Shown here: piece by piece, positions 41,626-52,092 of the stretch
How positions within the stretch are numbered: the first letter of the stretch is position 1
Layout of the letters: every line of letters starts with the position of its first letter
Source: Cordylochernes scorpioides
Taxonomy: Eukaryota; Arthropoda; Arachnida; Pseudoscorpiones; Chernetidae
Direction of reading: 5' to 3'
Length of the DNA stretch: 64,000 nucleotides
NCBI GenBank assembly: GCA_030710605.1
Contig: CP092870.1
Span: 16,902,684 to 16,966,683, forward strand
Program-made: the position numbers and the translations under genes
The notes under the pieces: model-generated
Database searches by the model: none
What the model was told of the DNA's origin: nothing
What the model saw: only the letters and a program-made list of their open reading frames with translations

Positions 41626-42463
41626 CTAGCGGATGTGTACCCGGCTTCGCCCGGGTTTTATCCGAGTGAAAGTTTGCCTAACGAATATTATATATTATGA
41701 AGTATAATAAACAATGCTAAAGATTAGTTTTAATTATTAATCAAGATTGTGTGTGAATATGTGAGAAAGATGTAATATCGTTGTTGTTTTCTTGGCCGAC
41801 TGTTTTACATATGGTGTTATCTTAAAATTGCTTGTTTTGAATATTTTTTTAGATTGAGTTGAATGAATTGCTGAATTTTTTTTGGTATTTATATATAAAT
41901 AAAATTAACTCTGTTGAATCTTTTTGTATTTTATCGATAACAGCAAAGTTATGTATTTTAAAGTTAGGAAACATATTTTGATGTTAAGCAAAACCTGCTC
42001 CATCTCGTTTTACATAAATGTTGAAAATTTGGTCGAAATTGATGCATTGTAACGAAAGTTTTTAGCGAACACCACTTATGAAATTTCCATTTATATAGAA
42101 GATATAATATAAATGAGTTTTAAAAATTGTTTAAAAAAAATGCATCGGCCGGGAATCGAACCCTGGCCGCCCACGTGGCAGGCGAGCATTCTACCACTGA
42201 ACCACCGATGCTTTAAAAAAATCAAATTCATTTATCGTCGCGACCAGTGCTGCGCCCTAGCGGTAAAAGACTGGAACTAACGCTTTTTGGTTTTTTATTT
42301 TTAAAAAAAAGCACATTAACTTTTTTAGTTTTTTGAATAGCCTATATGTTAAACGAAATCTTCAGCTACCTACATGCGAAATTCCATAATGATTGAGTCA
42401 GTAGATTTTGCGTGATGCGATAACAAACATCGATTTCGCATTTCATTTATATATATATAAGGA
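41626..42463 (-). mobile_element. Helitron-like element, copy 3, carrying a tRNA-Gly
   Basis: On the minus strand the end reads CCCGGGCGAAGCCGGGT, spacer ACACATCCG, CTAG, then T, inside a TA-rich site. It shares ATAAATGAGTTTTAAAAATTG plus the tRNA-Gly with copy 2 (12221-12511). The 5' edge near 42463 (TC followed by a TA-rich tract) is uncertain. Confidence 0.55.
42141..42211 (-). tRNA. tRNA-Gly (GCC)
   Basis: A 71-nt cloverleaf on the minus strand: acceptor GCATCGG/CCGATGC fully paired with discriminator A, D arm GGTTCAGTGGTAGAA, anticodon loop CTGCCAC (GCC), T loop TTCGATT. The T stem has one A-C mismatch and the anticodon stem one G-U pair. A run of T on the coding strand, from the A8 at 42133-42140, directly follows the 3' end as an RNA polymerase III terminator. 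The better of the two copies. Confidence 0.9.
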
Positions 42464-43705
42464 TATAAGGAAGGATATATATATATATAGTGCTGTATAA
42501 TGTCTAATGCACCTATTTTATTTTAATTTGTAATATTATTTTTCATAAATTTTAAATTCAAATTGATATCTCATATTTATTTATTTTATTAAGCAGAAAC
42601 TTTGTTGTGAGAAATAAATAAAGGATTCTGGAGGCTACTTAAAGTAGAGTTATTTCATTATTCCTCTATATAAATTTGTAGGATGGTTTAAACACGCTCT
42701 GGTAAGATGTAAGGCACGGCGTATGAGAGAATCAAGACTTAAGAGTCTGCCAAGCTTCAACCTGGTGCAACAATAGAAATATATTATTTTTATGCAAAGA
42801 ACCAAGAGCAGAGAAAGTTAAAGGGGAAAGGTAGAATATGCTTTTATCCACGCATCGCGAATGTTATCTGGCTACATACACAAGCCTTTTTACACACACG
42901 TGATATTTCCATAAACTTTTCTTAAGTGTTAAATTGTATATAATAAAAACTTATTTAATAAATTGTTCTTAGTAGAAAATAGCAAATACAATATGATTGG
43001 ACATTCTTGTGGCTCCAAACACAGATATGCGATTGCCTTCTATCTAGTAAAACCTCATCAGGCTTCAATTTGTGAAGAACGAGAAAATCTCTTGGAGGAA
43101 ACGTCACTATGATCTTTGCTTAGCTTGTGTCGCTTCATATAAAATAAAAAATCAATGGTTGAATTATTGTATGAGACTATATTTATAAATGCTGTTGTTA
43201 TCTGTGTGCAATTTAAGTATTTCGGTTAATTAGAATCTCATTTCTCCTCAATTAACCAAAGTGGATATTTGGGTCTTTGTTCTAGGAGTTGAATTACAGC
43301 TGGAAGGTAGAGTAGGTTTTCGTCTTATTGAACTATGTGTGTTGAGCTAGTTGGTATAGTTCCAGAATAAATTGCTTCTAACCTATAAATCAAGCAAGGG
43401 CTCACATGTTTTAACACTAATTATGTAAACAATGACTGAGTGAATGATTAAGTCATTACCTAAACAAAGATCTTGAACGGAATGACATTTTGTTCAAATG
43501 AAAGTCATTGGAGCGACACATCAATTTTAAATGTACATTTTATTTGCGTGCGAGTCCAATAAACATTTTATAAAAAAAAAAATCTTACAAAAATATTGAA
43601 GTTTATTTATATTTTCACGGAATTGAATAAATTTACTATTTAATAAACAAACTTAATACCCTTCATATAAATCTCATTCTTAAAATAAATTTAAAAATGT
43701 ATATG
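42464..43705. other. Nothing recognised
   Basis: AT-rich DNA without a supportable frame, RNA or repeat. Confidence 0.35.
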
Positions 43706-43812
43706 TGATGAAGTCCTGGTAGTCTCTTGTAGAGTCCTGTCGACTAAATCTGTGATGAGGTATCCAGTCAACTTAAAGTGTGGTCTGAGTCCCTGTCAAC
43801 TCTCGCTATACT

Positions 43813-44106
43813 GTGTTGACCGAGAGGAATAGTCAGGATGGGGAGTTTTCCAGTACCTCTCTGCACCTTGGAAGACCTTTTACAGTTCTCACAAAGTACA
43901 GGCAGTCATGGTCGAGGCAGAGTGGAAAGCTTGGGAATGTCCACACAAAAAACGAAGACACAGTTTCACTAAGAGAGTTCCGTGAAAAGATAAAAGTTGA
44001 ACTAGGAGCGAAAGATGGAGAGATAGAAGATTTCTTACTGGTCTACATGATGGATGAGATGGACCTGAGGTACGACCGACGTGGGCTCGCGCAGATGCTG
44101 AACTAA
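43813..44106 (+). CDS. Unidentified 97-aa open frame, possible coding remnant
   Basis: The second half (VSLREFREKIKVELGAKDGE to DRRGLAQMLN) looks like a real folded, helical protein segment: balanced charge, and composition unlike the AT-rich surroundings. There is no acceptor-donor pair I can place with confidence. ATGTCACCAGA and TCTGGTGACAT (44164-44203) flank a short spacer downstream, and the latter recurs near the LTR-like repeat at 30.28 kb. It may be the tail of a retroelement gag or an exon; I do not recognise it. Confidence 0.35.
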   Translation: MLTERNSQDGEFSSTSLHLGRPFTVLTKYRQSWSRQSGKLGNVHTKNEDTVSLREFREKIKVELGAKDGEIEDFLLVYMMDEMDLRYDRRGLAQMLN

Positions 44107-44831
44107 CTGTATATTTAGCTAGGACGGGGCTTTATGTACCGTTTCTGAGAAAGGGGGTTTTGCATGTCACCAGATGTGAGAGGGGGTCGTCTGGTGACAT
44201 CCTACTGGCGCCGTCCTGACAGCTTCCAATCTATCTTTAGATGTTGCTTTGTGGCTTCCATCTATCTCGAATTTAGACGTGTTTGACTTCTATCTCTCTA
44301 GCTCAACTCTTAATCTATTACAGAGTTTTATTTATTATCCTCAGTTTGTACAAATTACATTACATATGATGATGTAATGACACATGTCAATCATGCATAT
44401 AAAAATTTACAGATATGTTTCTACTATACAACATTAAAATCTTGTTATAAGGTATATACAATATGGGGTTGTTGGTTTAAATTACCATATATACCTTTTT
44501 ATTTATTTATTCCAAGAACGCATTGCACAACCAATGATACGAAACTGGCAGTTAGGTACTAGTAATGCAGTAGGTACATCTCCTATATTTGTATTTACGT
44601 TTGATTCTTTGAGGATCACATGAAATCAAAGTGGAAGAACAGTATTCGATACCTATGAGTAATATTTGATTAACCACTTTCTTTCTAAAAGCAAATTGGA
44701 AACGGGCTTAATCTCGCAAATACAGCAAAAATATCTTGTGTGTTGCTAGGTAATAAAAGTAAATTGTTAACTATTTATATAATCCGAAAAACAACACTAT
44801 ATACTTCGATAATTAGGTCAATTCTTTTGTA
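44107..44831. other. Mostly AT-rich, one short inverted repeat
   Basis: ATGTCACCAGA...TCTGGTGACAT at 44164-44203. Otherwise nothing recognised. Confidence 0.4.
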
Positions 44832-45361
44832 CTAGACGAATGGCCCGTGCAACGCCCGGGTTTTACCCGAGTGCGGATATGTTTTTAAAACGTTGTCTTG
44901 GGTGGTCGCTATAGACAGGGTGGTCTGTATAGACAGGTGAATGTAACACACAGCTGATAACAGGGTTGTCTAGAGTGGCCGCTATAGACAGGGTGTCTGT
45001 ATAGACAGGTGTATGTATCACACAGCTGATAACAGGGTTATCTGGAATGGCCGCTATATACAGGGTGGTCTGTATAGACAGGTGGATGTATCACACAGCT
45101 GATAACAGGGTTGTCTAGAGTGGTCGCTATAGGCAGGGTGGTCAGTGGTCGCTATAGACAGGGTGGTCTGTATAGACAGGTGGATGTATCACACTGCTGA
45201 TAACAGAGTTGTCTGGAATGGCCGCTTTAGACAGGTGTATGTATCACACAGCTGATAACAGGGTTGTCTAGAGGGGGGTAGGGAGGACACGTGTTCGCCG
45301 GCAGCCAATGGGCGCGCATTCTATCCGTGAGCTTCAGAATAAGGCAATTTATATAAGTAGA
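44832..45361 (-). mobile_element. Helitron-like element, copy 4, with internal 73-bp repeats
   Basis: 3' end on the minus strand: CCCGGGCGTTGCACGGGCC, spacer, CTAG|T. 5' end: A|TCTACTTATATAAATTGCC. The host bases are A and T, as expected of Helitron insertion. Between 44890 and 45275 a unit of about 72-73 bp (anchor CAGCTGATAACAGGG at 44952, 45023, 45096, then about 45194 and 45249) is repeated with indels. There is no helicase or replication-initiator frame, so it is non-autonomous. Confidence 0.6.
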
Positions 45362-45650
45362 TGGATACCAAATTATTTTATTTCCGCAAACAAATACTCT
45401 AACAATTCGCAACCTTTAGAAATAAGGCCCAAATAAGAGTTATAAGAACCTTAGTATATTTAAGAATCTGAAAATATAAATGACTGTATGGGAACTTAGT
45501 ACCAGATTTCTATAAAGGGAAACTACCATACAAAATTTACGACTATAATAAAAAGAGGAAAATGACTTCAGTGCAAGACAAGTTCTAAAATAAATATTCA
45601 GGCAAAACAATGAAAATTTGAAAAATAAAAACAACTAAATCTAAATATTA
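45362..45650. other. AT-rich DNA, nothing recognised
   Basis: No supportable feature. Confidence 0.35.
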
Positions 45651-45654
45651 ATCT

Positions 45655-46460
45655 AGCCAGATAATTCTCTCACAATTCTCAAAGAAAAATACTTCTGAAG
45701 GTCGCGACATGTGACCTTGCATTGACATGATGCAGTATCAACTTGCCATGTCATTGCGCCCATTCTGGTCGTTTCACTGCGATTTCCTTGCGTAACTGAG
45801 TTAATTGTTGTTGATAGCGATGAGCAGTGGCTGTTTCGCCTGGTTGCAGAAGTTCGTAGTAAAGTATGCCGTGCTGATCCCACCAGATGCAAAGAAGAAC
45901 TTTCATGCCGTGGATATTGGGTTTGGCGGTAAAAGTTGTTATGGGCTTATCAATGATTTCTTGCGCTTCGGATTGTCTAAATACACCCATTTTTCATCTT
46001 ATTTTCCATACGATGGAGAAAATACTTTATTTGAAACCTCACCAGCAGGATTTCAGATATCATTGTTCGAATTTCCCTGTTATTTTCACTCAATTCGTGA
46101 GGAAACAATTTTCCTTCCTTCTAGATCTTTCCTATAACGTGCAAACGAAGTGGAACAGGCTGTCGAGTGACGTTGAGAGAGGCCACTAACTGTTCTTGTG
46201 TTTGAGCATCGTCTTCATCAATAATTCTTGAAGTTCCTCATCCTCGATTTCTTGGCGGCTTTTCGTGTTCCTTGTCGTTGACGTCAAAATCTCAAGATTT
46301 GAATCGTTCAAACTATTCTTGACAGGTTCTTAATTAAAGAACATTGTTTTCATAGGCCCTATAGAGCATTTGGTGAGCTTCGGTTGCGCTTTTCCTGAGG
46401 TTGAAGATGAAAAGCAAAGCTTCTCGCAGATGAGAATTCCCAGGCACAAAGGTAGACGTC
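45655..46460 (-). pseudogene. Mariner transposase relic, third lineage
   Basis: On the minus strand the N-terminal DNA-binding part (SGDFDVKDKERSGRP, then EELQ) lies at 46450-46150 and the catalytic part (KVLLCIWWDQHGILYYELLQ then PGETATAHRYQQQL) at 45920-45780. Frames are broken several times. At about 45735 the motif HHVNARSH has Val where the second catalytic Asp should be, and the third Asp is missing. Confidence 0.8.
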
Positions 46461-47226
46461 TAAAGAGCTCAAAATGAAATTCGCATAAGATTCTATAAGG
46501 ATTGCATATAAACAGTAAGTGTTTAAGGGAAAAAAATCGATGCAATTCAAAGCAATTGGTGAAAAATTGTTTGTGTAAATTTATAATGAATTAAATAAAA
46601 ACGCGGAGAGTCATACTTGTAAACTAATAAATATATAATATTTAAAATATATTATGTAAGTGTTTTTATTTAATAATATCGAATTTTATATTTTAATGAT
46701 TTGTTCAAATTTTGCATATATTTAAACTCTTGATTCTGTGATGTTTTTAAAATATAGAGTCATTTTCTCTATGGAAAATATGTACATTTAAAATACAGGG
46801 GGAATTTAAAATTAGATTAATAAATAATTAATAAAATAAATTTAAAGGAAAGTGTTCAATAAGATGCACTATGTAGAAAATTAAAAAAGGGTATATTTCT
46901 ATTACCACCTTTTAACAAAAGAAAGCTATTTATATCCAGCATTATAGATGTCTCAGAGGTAAGTTCTATGTCAAAATTTAATTTATCGTGTATTTGTTAT
47001 CATATGATACTTGAATAAGAACATGCTATAAAATACGACTTTGGCTATTTTGTGTTTTAGTCTAAAAATTACATATATATAAAATATGAGGAACTACCAT
47101 TTAATAAATATTTCTGGTTTTGTCTTATGTTTGTGATTAATTCAACAGATACATCTCTGCGCATATATTTTTATCAATCATTTCAGAAATGTAGAAACAA
47201 AACAGGAATTGATGATAACCAACATT
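46461..47226. other. AT-rich 3' flank of the host gene
   Basis: No recognisable feature. Confidence 0.35.
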
Positions 47227-47227
47227 A

Positions 47228-47233
47228 TTTATT
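47228..47233 (-). terminator. Polyadenylation signal of the three-exon gene
   Basis: AATAAA on the minus strand about 45 bp after the stop codon at 47279. Confidence 0.65.
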
Positions 47234-47278
47234 CCATATTTTAAAGTATTCAGGATGATGAACAGTTATGGCTATGAT

Positions 47279-49055
47279 TTAGTTTATCTCATTGCTCTCT
47301 GAGACGATCTTGTCTTCCTTGATGTCAATCTCTTCAGATTCCTCGATGTATTCCTGGAAGCACATTATGTATATAAGATGACACGTCCCAATATTTCTTG
47401 ATACAATCAATACCTATCTCATAGTGATTATTCTTTTAAGCTCATTAAACGCTCTTTAACATATTATTTTTTACTAATTATATTTATATTTTGGTATTCA
47501 ATTATCCCTGGTACACTTGGTACAGGCCATGAAAATCATGGTGGATAGAAGTTGCGAATGCTTTAATTGTAAGATAACCAAACGTCTACACATGTGAAAA
47601 GCAATTCGACTTTTGCACTTACAAATATGCCAAAACCCCGTTTGATTACTTGCACTCGCTGGTGAGGTTGGACTTTGCAAGAACCGGGGGCCATTGGAGC
47701 CTTTTTTTATTTTGAAAAATGCCCAATTAGGGTTTCGATCCCGGGTCGTAGCGGTTGAAAACCAACGGTTTAGACCACACTTCCATCGACCCCCTGATAT
47801 TCAATTTGGTTTTTAAGAATTCGTTAGAGATAATAATATGCTCTCTCTATCTACTATATAATTTTAAATAGAAACCAGAAAATGAACAGGGAATTAAAAC
47901 TACATCTAACAATTATATTGGAATTTGAATCAAATAAATAACTTCCAGAGAGACTTGCTGAGGGACTTCAGACCCACATGACACTGGGTAGGTTCACTCA
48001 CCTTGGACTGGATTTCCTCGACCTTCTTTTCCACCTTCTTGTTGATTTCTTCCTTCTCCTCACGGACGATCTTCTTGAGGCTCCTCTCCCTCTCCTCGCG
48101 GATTATCTCTTCGATGATCTCGGGGATGTTCTTGACGAGTCTCTCGCGGTGCTCGACGCGCTTGCGTTCGACGATACAGTCTCCTTGTACGGTCTTCACG
48201 TCCTCCGAGAGGTCGTCAATTTGCTTCAGGTCTGCCAGCATCAGTTAACTTCTACTCACGACTGTTTGGAATATTGCTGAGTCTGATGACAGAGTGATGG
48301 CTACATATGAACGCCGTGATCATTACCCCCGAAAAAACACTTATTTATTACATTTCATTCAAATATGTATAAAAATATAATTTTAGAATTTCATCACATA
48401 TATAGAATTATTTTGAAATTAAAGCAATCCATAAATAGATCTTTGATTAAAAGGCATATATTGGATATCATATAGATTATGTGGCGCTGAGTTTGTTGTT
48501 TACACACATTAATATGTTATAATACCTTGAAAAAGGTTGGCGTTCAGCCAACTGAATTATTGGTTAAATAAATTATATTTTGATCAATATATGCCTTTTT
48601 AATTAAATATAGAATTATATGTATCACACTTTACCTCTCTATTGATTATTATTAGAATTTTCGAATATCAATTGCGCGGATATAGATATTTAAAAAATTG
48701 AGTTATTATATTATTATTTTTGTCTGTAATAATTTGTTTTCGTGTTATGTATTAATTATCAATTACTATGTTTTTTAATTGTTCACATATAATAAGTTTT
48801 ATCATCACGAATACAGACACAGCATAAAAATGTAAAGAATAAATGTCAAAAGTGAGACAAAACATATTTTAAAAGGAGTTTCTATCAAATAGTAGATAGT
48901 ATTTTTTAAATCTAGAAATACGAAGATCTGTCGTAATATATTTCTGGATGGAGTTTGACAGACTAGATAAGAATAATACGTCAAATGTGTCACAATTAGA
49001 GAGAAAGAAGTCAAGATATATTCAACAAACTGGAGTTTTACTTACATTGGCTCAT
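47279..49055 (-). CDS. Host gene: small charged helical protein, 3 exons, 104 aa
   Basis: Exon 1: ATG 49055 to 49046 (MSQ plus one base), donor GTAAGT at 49045. Exon 2: 48231-48002, acceptor GGCAG, ending CAAG before donor GTGAGT. Exon 3: 47353-47279, acceptor CTTCCAG, ending ...ESNEIN and TAA. Phases fit (1, then 0) and the joined frame is open. Exon 2 has strongly GC-ended codons, unlike the AT-rich surroundings, a sign of selection. The product is about 45% Glu/Lys/Arg/Asp with a long helix of heptad-like Ile/Val spacing (IPEIIEEIIREERER, then EEINKKVEKKVEEI), so a coiled coil or oligomer is likely. No signal peptide or membrane segment. I do not recognise the family. Exon 2 also has an internal ATG at 48241 that would give a longer single-exon reading. 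Confidence 0.72.
47690..47795 (-). repeat. tRNA-like sequence in intron 2
   Basis: The minus strand has a B-box-like GGGATCGAAACCC and, upstream, GTGTGGTCTAAACC and GTTGGTTTTCAACC, which could be D and anticodon arms. The acceptor arms do not pair. It is probably a tRNA-derived SINE head or tRNA pseudogene. Confidence 0.35.
48449..48600 (+). mobile_element. Family A short element with inverted ends, in intron 1
   Basis: The ends AAAAGGCATATATTGGAT and GATCAATATATGCCTTTTT are inverted repeats. The inside carries GGCGCTGAGTTTG and the hairpin GGTTGGCGTTCAGCCAAC. It matches 6080-6200. Confidence 0.7.
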
Positions 49056-49091
49056 GTTGGCTGTCTGTGAGGATTGTCCAACGCGGTCAAG

Positions 49092-49097
49092 TTTATA
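49092..49097 (-). promoter_or_regulatory. TATA box of the three-exon gene
   Basis: TATAAA on the minus strand, its first base 42 nt before the ATG. A start about 30 nt downstream (near CCTCACAG) would leave a 5' UTR of only about 10-15 nt. Confidence 0.6.
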
Positions 49098-49162
49098 GCA
49101 CCGACTGATTCACCAGGATGGACAGCTCATATCTTCCTTGTTTGAAGTTTGTTAACCCTTCG

Positions 49163-49212
49163 GTCAATACAAGTAGGTAGCTGCTCAGTCAATACTTGTA
49201 GGTAGCTAATGA
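49163..49212 (-). promoter_or_regulatory. 25-bp direct repeat upstream of the TATA box
   Basis: TCAATACAAGTAGGTAGCT and TCAATACTTGTAGGTAGCT stand in tandem about 70-115 bp upstream of the TATA box. The position suggests duplicated regulatory sites, though simple tandem duplication is possible. Confidence 0.4.
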
Positions 49213-49645
49213 TTACCTTTCGAAGAGAATATTTTATATGTCCATATAATTATAAAAGAGTAAAATTTAGGATGAAACGCTAGTAAACTAGGAATTCAGA
49301 AGAGATATCATAAACGATTGGAATTACTGTAAGACTAGAAACGTTAATTATTGATATTTAATAAATATTAGGTTTTTTGTTGATTTATATAAATACGCCA
49401 TCAATATTGAGATACATATGGGCAAACTCTTGTTGAATAATCTGTTGATAATTTCAATATTCTTCGACAGAAAGGCGAATTTTTGTTCGAATTGGCTCTA
49501 CATGGTGCAAGCTGGAAATGTTAAAATAATTTATATATAGGTAATTTTCCCGGGAAGATAGTACTCTATGAAAATATAGGTCTCCTTTAGATGACATTTA
49601 TTTTAACGGGAAATGTGACCTTTATTTTTATATATCCATATCCTC
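49213..49645. other. AT-rich upstream region
   Basis: Nothing recognised. Confidence 0.35.
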
Positions 49646-49930
49646 CCGGCAAAATTTCCATCCATATTTTGCTATAGATATGGCTTATTCCCTTTACCAG
49701 TTGAATACTTCTTTGGCGAAATTGGGAAGATTTCATATTAACCCTTATGGATCTCATGAAATAAAGTCCGCCCTGAACTGAGGAGGGCCATTAGCCAGAA
49801 ACCATGGCCTTCAGGTTGACGCACCTTAGTTTTCCTAAAGCTGGTGTTGTGGCTTTGTCACCGACCTGAGGCCGCTAAGTTTGCGGCGACGGTCAATAGA
49901 TGGCGTCTAGTTTTGACTTCTATTTTGGCG
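49646..49930 (+). mobile_element. Hammerhead repeat family 2, copy 2
   Basis: Same block order as 37500-37765, ending TTTGCGGCGACGGTCAATAG then ATGGCGT. No coding capacity. Confidence 0.8.
49772..49815 (+). ncRNA. Hammerhead motif, family 2, with cleavage-site mutation
   Basis: Stem I is perfect (CCTGAA / TTCAGG). Core CTGAGGA and GAAA are kept. U16.1 has become C (GGCC instead of GGTC), which should break the A15.1-U16.1 pair; one stem II base is also changed. Probably inactive. Confidence 0.65.
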
Positions 49931-51000
49931 GTAAAAAGGTAACCGTTATATATTTCTCTTAAAACTTTAAAATGTTTGAATGTTTTTGATGTATTTATTC
50001 TACGACATTTCCTTTTATTCATTATCATGAATGTGATTGAAAATTAATTATTAAAAAAATGCGTATTTCTGAGGTGTTATTATGTAAAATTCGGTTTAAT
50101 TTAAAGCAGTGTTATCAATTTATCAATTAAGAAACATTTGTGAATGACATGCTATTTCTACACAAACAGAATCTCTTCAACAACTATAGCCGCGCCTTAC
50201 TTTCTCTCTATAAATAATTCACAGGAATAGAGGGGGAATTTCACTTTGAAAATTAATCAAATATTTATATTCCAAGCAATTTATTTTCCGAAAGAGAGAG
50301 AGATGACAAAATTTTAATTATGATTATTTTATAGAAATCTTGCGCTCGGACAATAAAGTACATCAGAATTTTAATTAATTAATGAATAGAAGTAGCTCTT
50401 GAATACTTGTTCCTCTCATCTCGCAATATTTACATGTTATTGAACTAATCCAAGTCTCACGATAACGGTAAATGCATCAGCTTTTCAAAATAAAGTCAGA
50501 ACGCAGATAAACTAGGATAAACCCCAAGCTATCTCTTCAGAATTCAATTAAATAATATTCGAATATCAATTTATTTTTATAGCAAATTCTGAAGCAACGA
50601 GATGTAATAAGTGTCGGAAGAATTCTAGACAAACGTCTATTTGTGATTTTGTATTCGGTTTGAGTCACTGATGCTAGTGTCCAGGTCGATGCCCAGGCTA
50701 CACTACTCAAATATTTTAAATACAATTGTATGTTACTCATTCATATAACCTCTAGGTGTCTATTCAACTTCTATAATCACACAACTATGCTGCTTATTCA
50801 ATTGAATTTATTCAAATATACATTGGCAAACTACTATTTCTATATTTTCAATTCTCAATCCGCTTTAACCATTTTTACCTGAAGCTTTGCGCCTTTTAAA
50901 AATATATCTCATTCTTTTAAATTCACTTTAAAAAAAATACGATACTAATCGAATAGGTAGACTTCTATCTGAAATAAATATATACTAGATACTGCATTTA
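49931..51000. other. AT-rich DNA, nothing recognised
   Basis: No supportable feature. Confidence 0.35.
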
Positions 51001-51212
51001 AGAAAGAGGGGATCATATATCGCCGCAACTCTTTTTTATTAACGCGATTAAAGGAAGCTTTCGGGCAAGCCCTTCTTCAGCTAACTATAGTGTACAAATC
51101 TCTCGTTTGCCCTGTTTGTACACTATAGTTAGCTGAAGAAGGGCTTGCCCGAAAGCTTCCTTTAATCGCGTTAATAAAAAAGAGTTGCGGCGATATATGA
51201 TCCCCTCTTTCT
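51001..51212. repeat. Perfect 98-bp inverted repeat, 16-nt loop, hammerhead-like core in each arm
   Basis: 51001-51098 and 51115-51212 are exact reverse complements. Each arm reads AGCTGAAGAAGGGC, TT, GCCCGAAAGCTTCC, a CTGAAGA...GAAA order like a hammerhead, with one extra base before stem II and a weak stem I. As RNA the whole would form one long perfect hairpin. Perfect identity of the arms suggests recent formation or ongoing correction. Confidence 0.93.
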
Positions 51213-51295
51213 AAATTGTCGAAATCCGCAATCCGTTCACCATAGATACTGCTAATATACAATATAGTAAGTATACTATATTCAAACTATTCTCA

Positions 51296-51412
51296 TATTC
51301 GAAACTATTATAGACGTGTATGATTCTTTTAAATATTAAACAATTTTATACTGCCCTTACTGCAATGGAAAATTTTGAAAGAATCATACGCGTCTATAAT
51401 AGTTTCGAATTC
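51296..51412. mobile_element. MITE with GAAACTATTATAGACG ends, internally deleted
   Basis: TTCGAAACTATTATAGACGTG...TATGATTCTTT pairs with AAAGAATCATACGCGTCTAT...TTTCGAA. Inside are ATACTGCCCTTACTGCAAT and a shortened mirror. Same family as 51885-52092. Confidence 0.8.
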
Positions 51413-51884
51413 TAATAACAGATGGCGCGTATATGTATCATATTTTCATATTATTCGCGTATATTTCTGAAGAATATGAAATTATAGTAAATTCGTGTGT
51501 TTCACTTGAAAGTGAAAGACATGTTAGAGGTTCTACATGGGATTTAGTGGGATTGAACTTTGCAATATATCGACATCTCATCTATGGCTCACCAAGGGAA
51601 TCATGCCATGTTTGTGACTCATTCTTCCCACCTCAAGTTTATATAACAAGCTATTTGGTAAATGCATCATCAAATATTGAACAAGCTCTTCTCTAACCGA
51701 AGACTGAGGCGCTTTAAAATGTTCAAGATTATATTTTTTATGCAACAAATAAAAATGAAATTTGACATCTGGTTAAATATGTTTTAAAATCGAACTAAAA
51801 TACGCTCATTGGTAGTGTAAATTATGACAAACCTATGTGAAGAATTATGATGCATTAGCGCGCCATCTCTTATGAAAATTCGAA
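51413..51884. other. Open stretch of 87 codons, unrecognised
   Basis: 51433-51696 (+) is open and less AT-biased than its surroundings, but the product matches nothing I know. It lies between two MITE copies. Confidence 0.25.
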
Positions 51885-52092
51885 ACTATCAAAGACACTT
51901 ATGATTCTTTTAAAAATAAAAGTATTTATACTGCCCTTACTGCAATTAATCTACCAATAAAGTGGCGAAACCGCTCGGAGGGTTTACCACTGATGACCCA
52001 GGCCCTCTAATTAATTTTTCCATTGCAGTAAGAGCAGTAGAAATTGTTTTTTTTTTTTTTAAGAATCATACGCGTCTATAATAGTTTCTAAT
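51885..52092. mobile_element. MITE with GAAACTAT ends, longer copy
   Basis: The outer repeats TTCGAAACTATCAAAGACAC / GCGTCTATAATAGTTTC are followed inward by ATACTGCCCTTACTGCAAT / ATTGCAGTAAGAGCAGTA, so the inverted repeats are about 60-70 bp. Confidence 0.8.

Noticed and set aside
48003-48280. Plus-strand frames over exon 2 of the host gene
   Set aside because: They are antisense shadows of the minus-strand exon, which has matching splice sites.
51945-52005. Possible circularly permuted (type II) hammerhead: GGCGAAACC ... CCACTGATGA
   Set aside because: Core words are present, but the stem II strands do not pair and stem I would have no stable helix.
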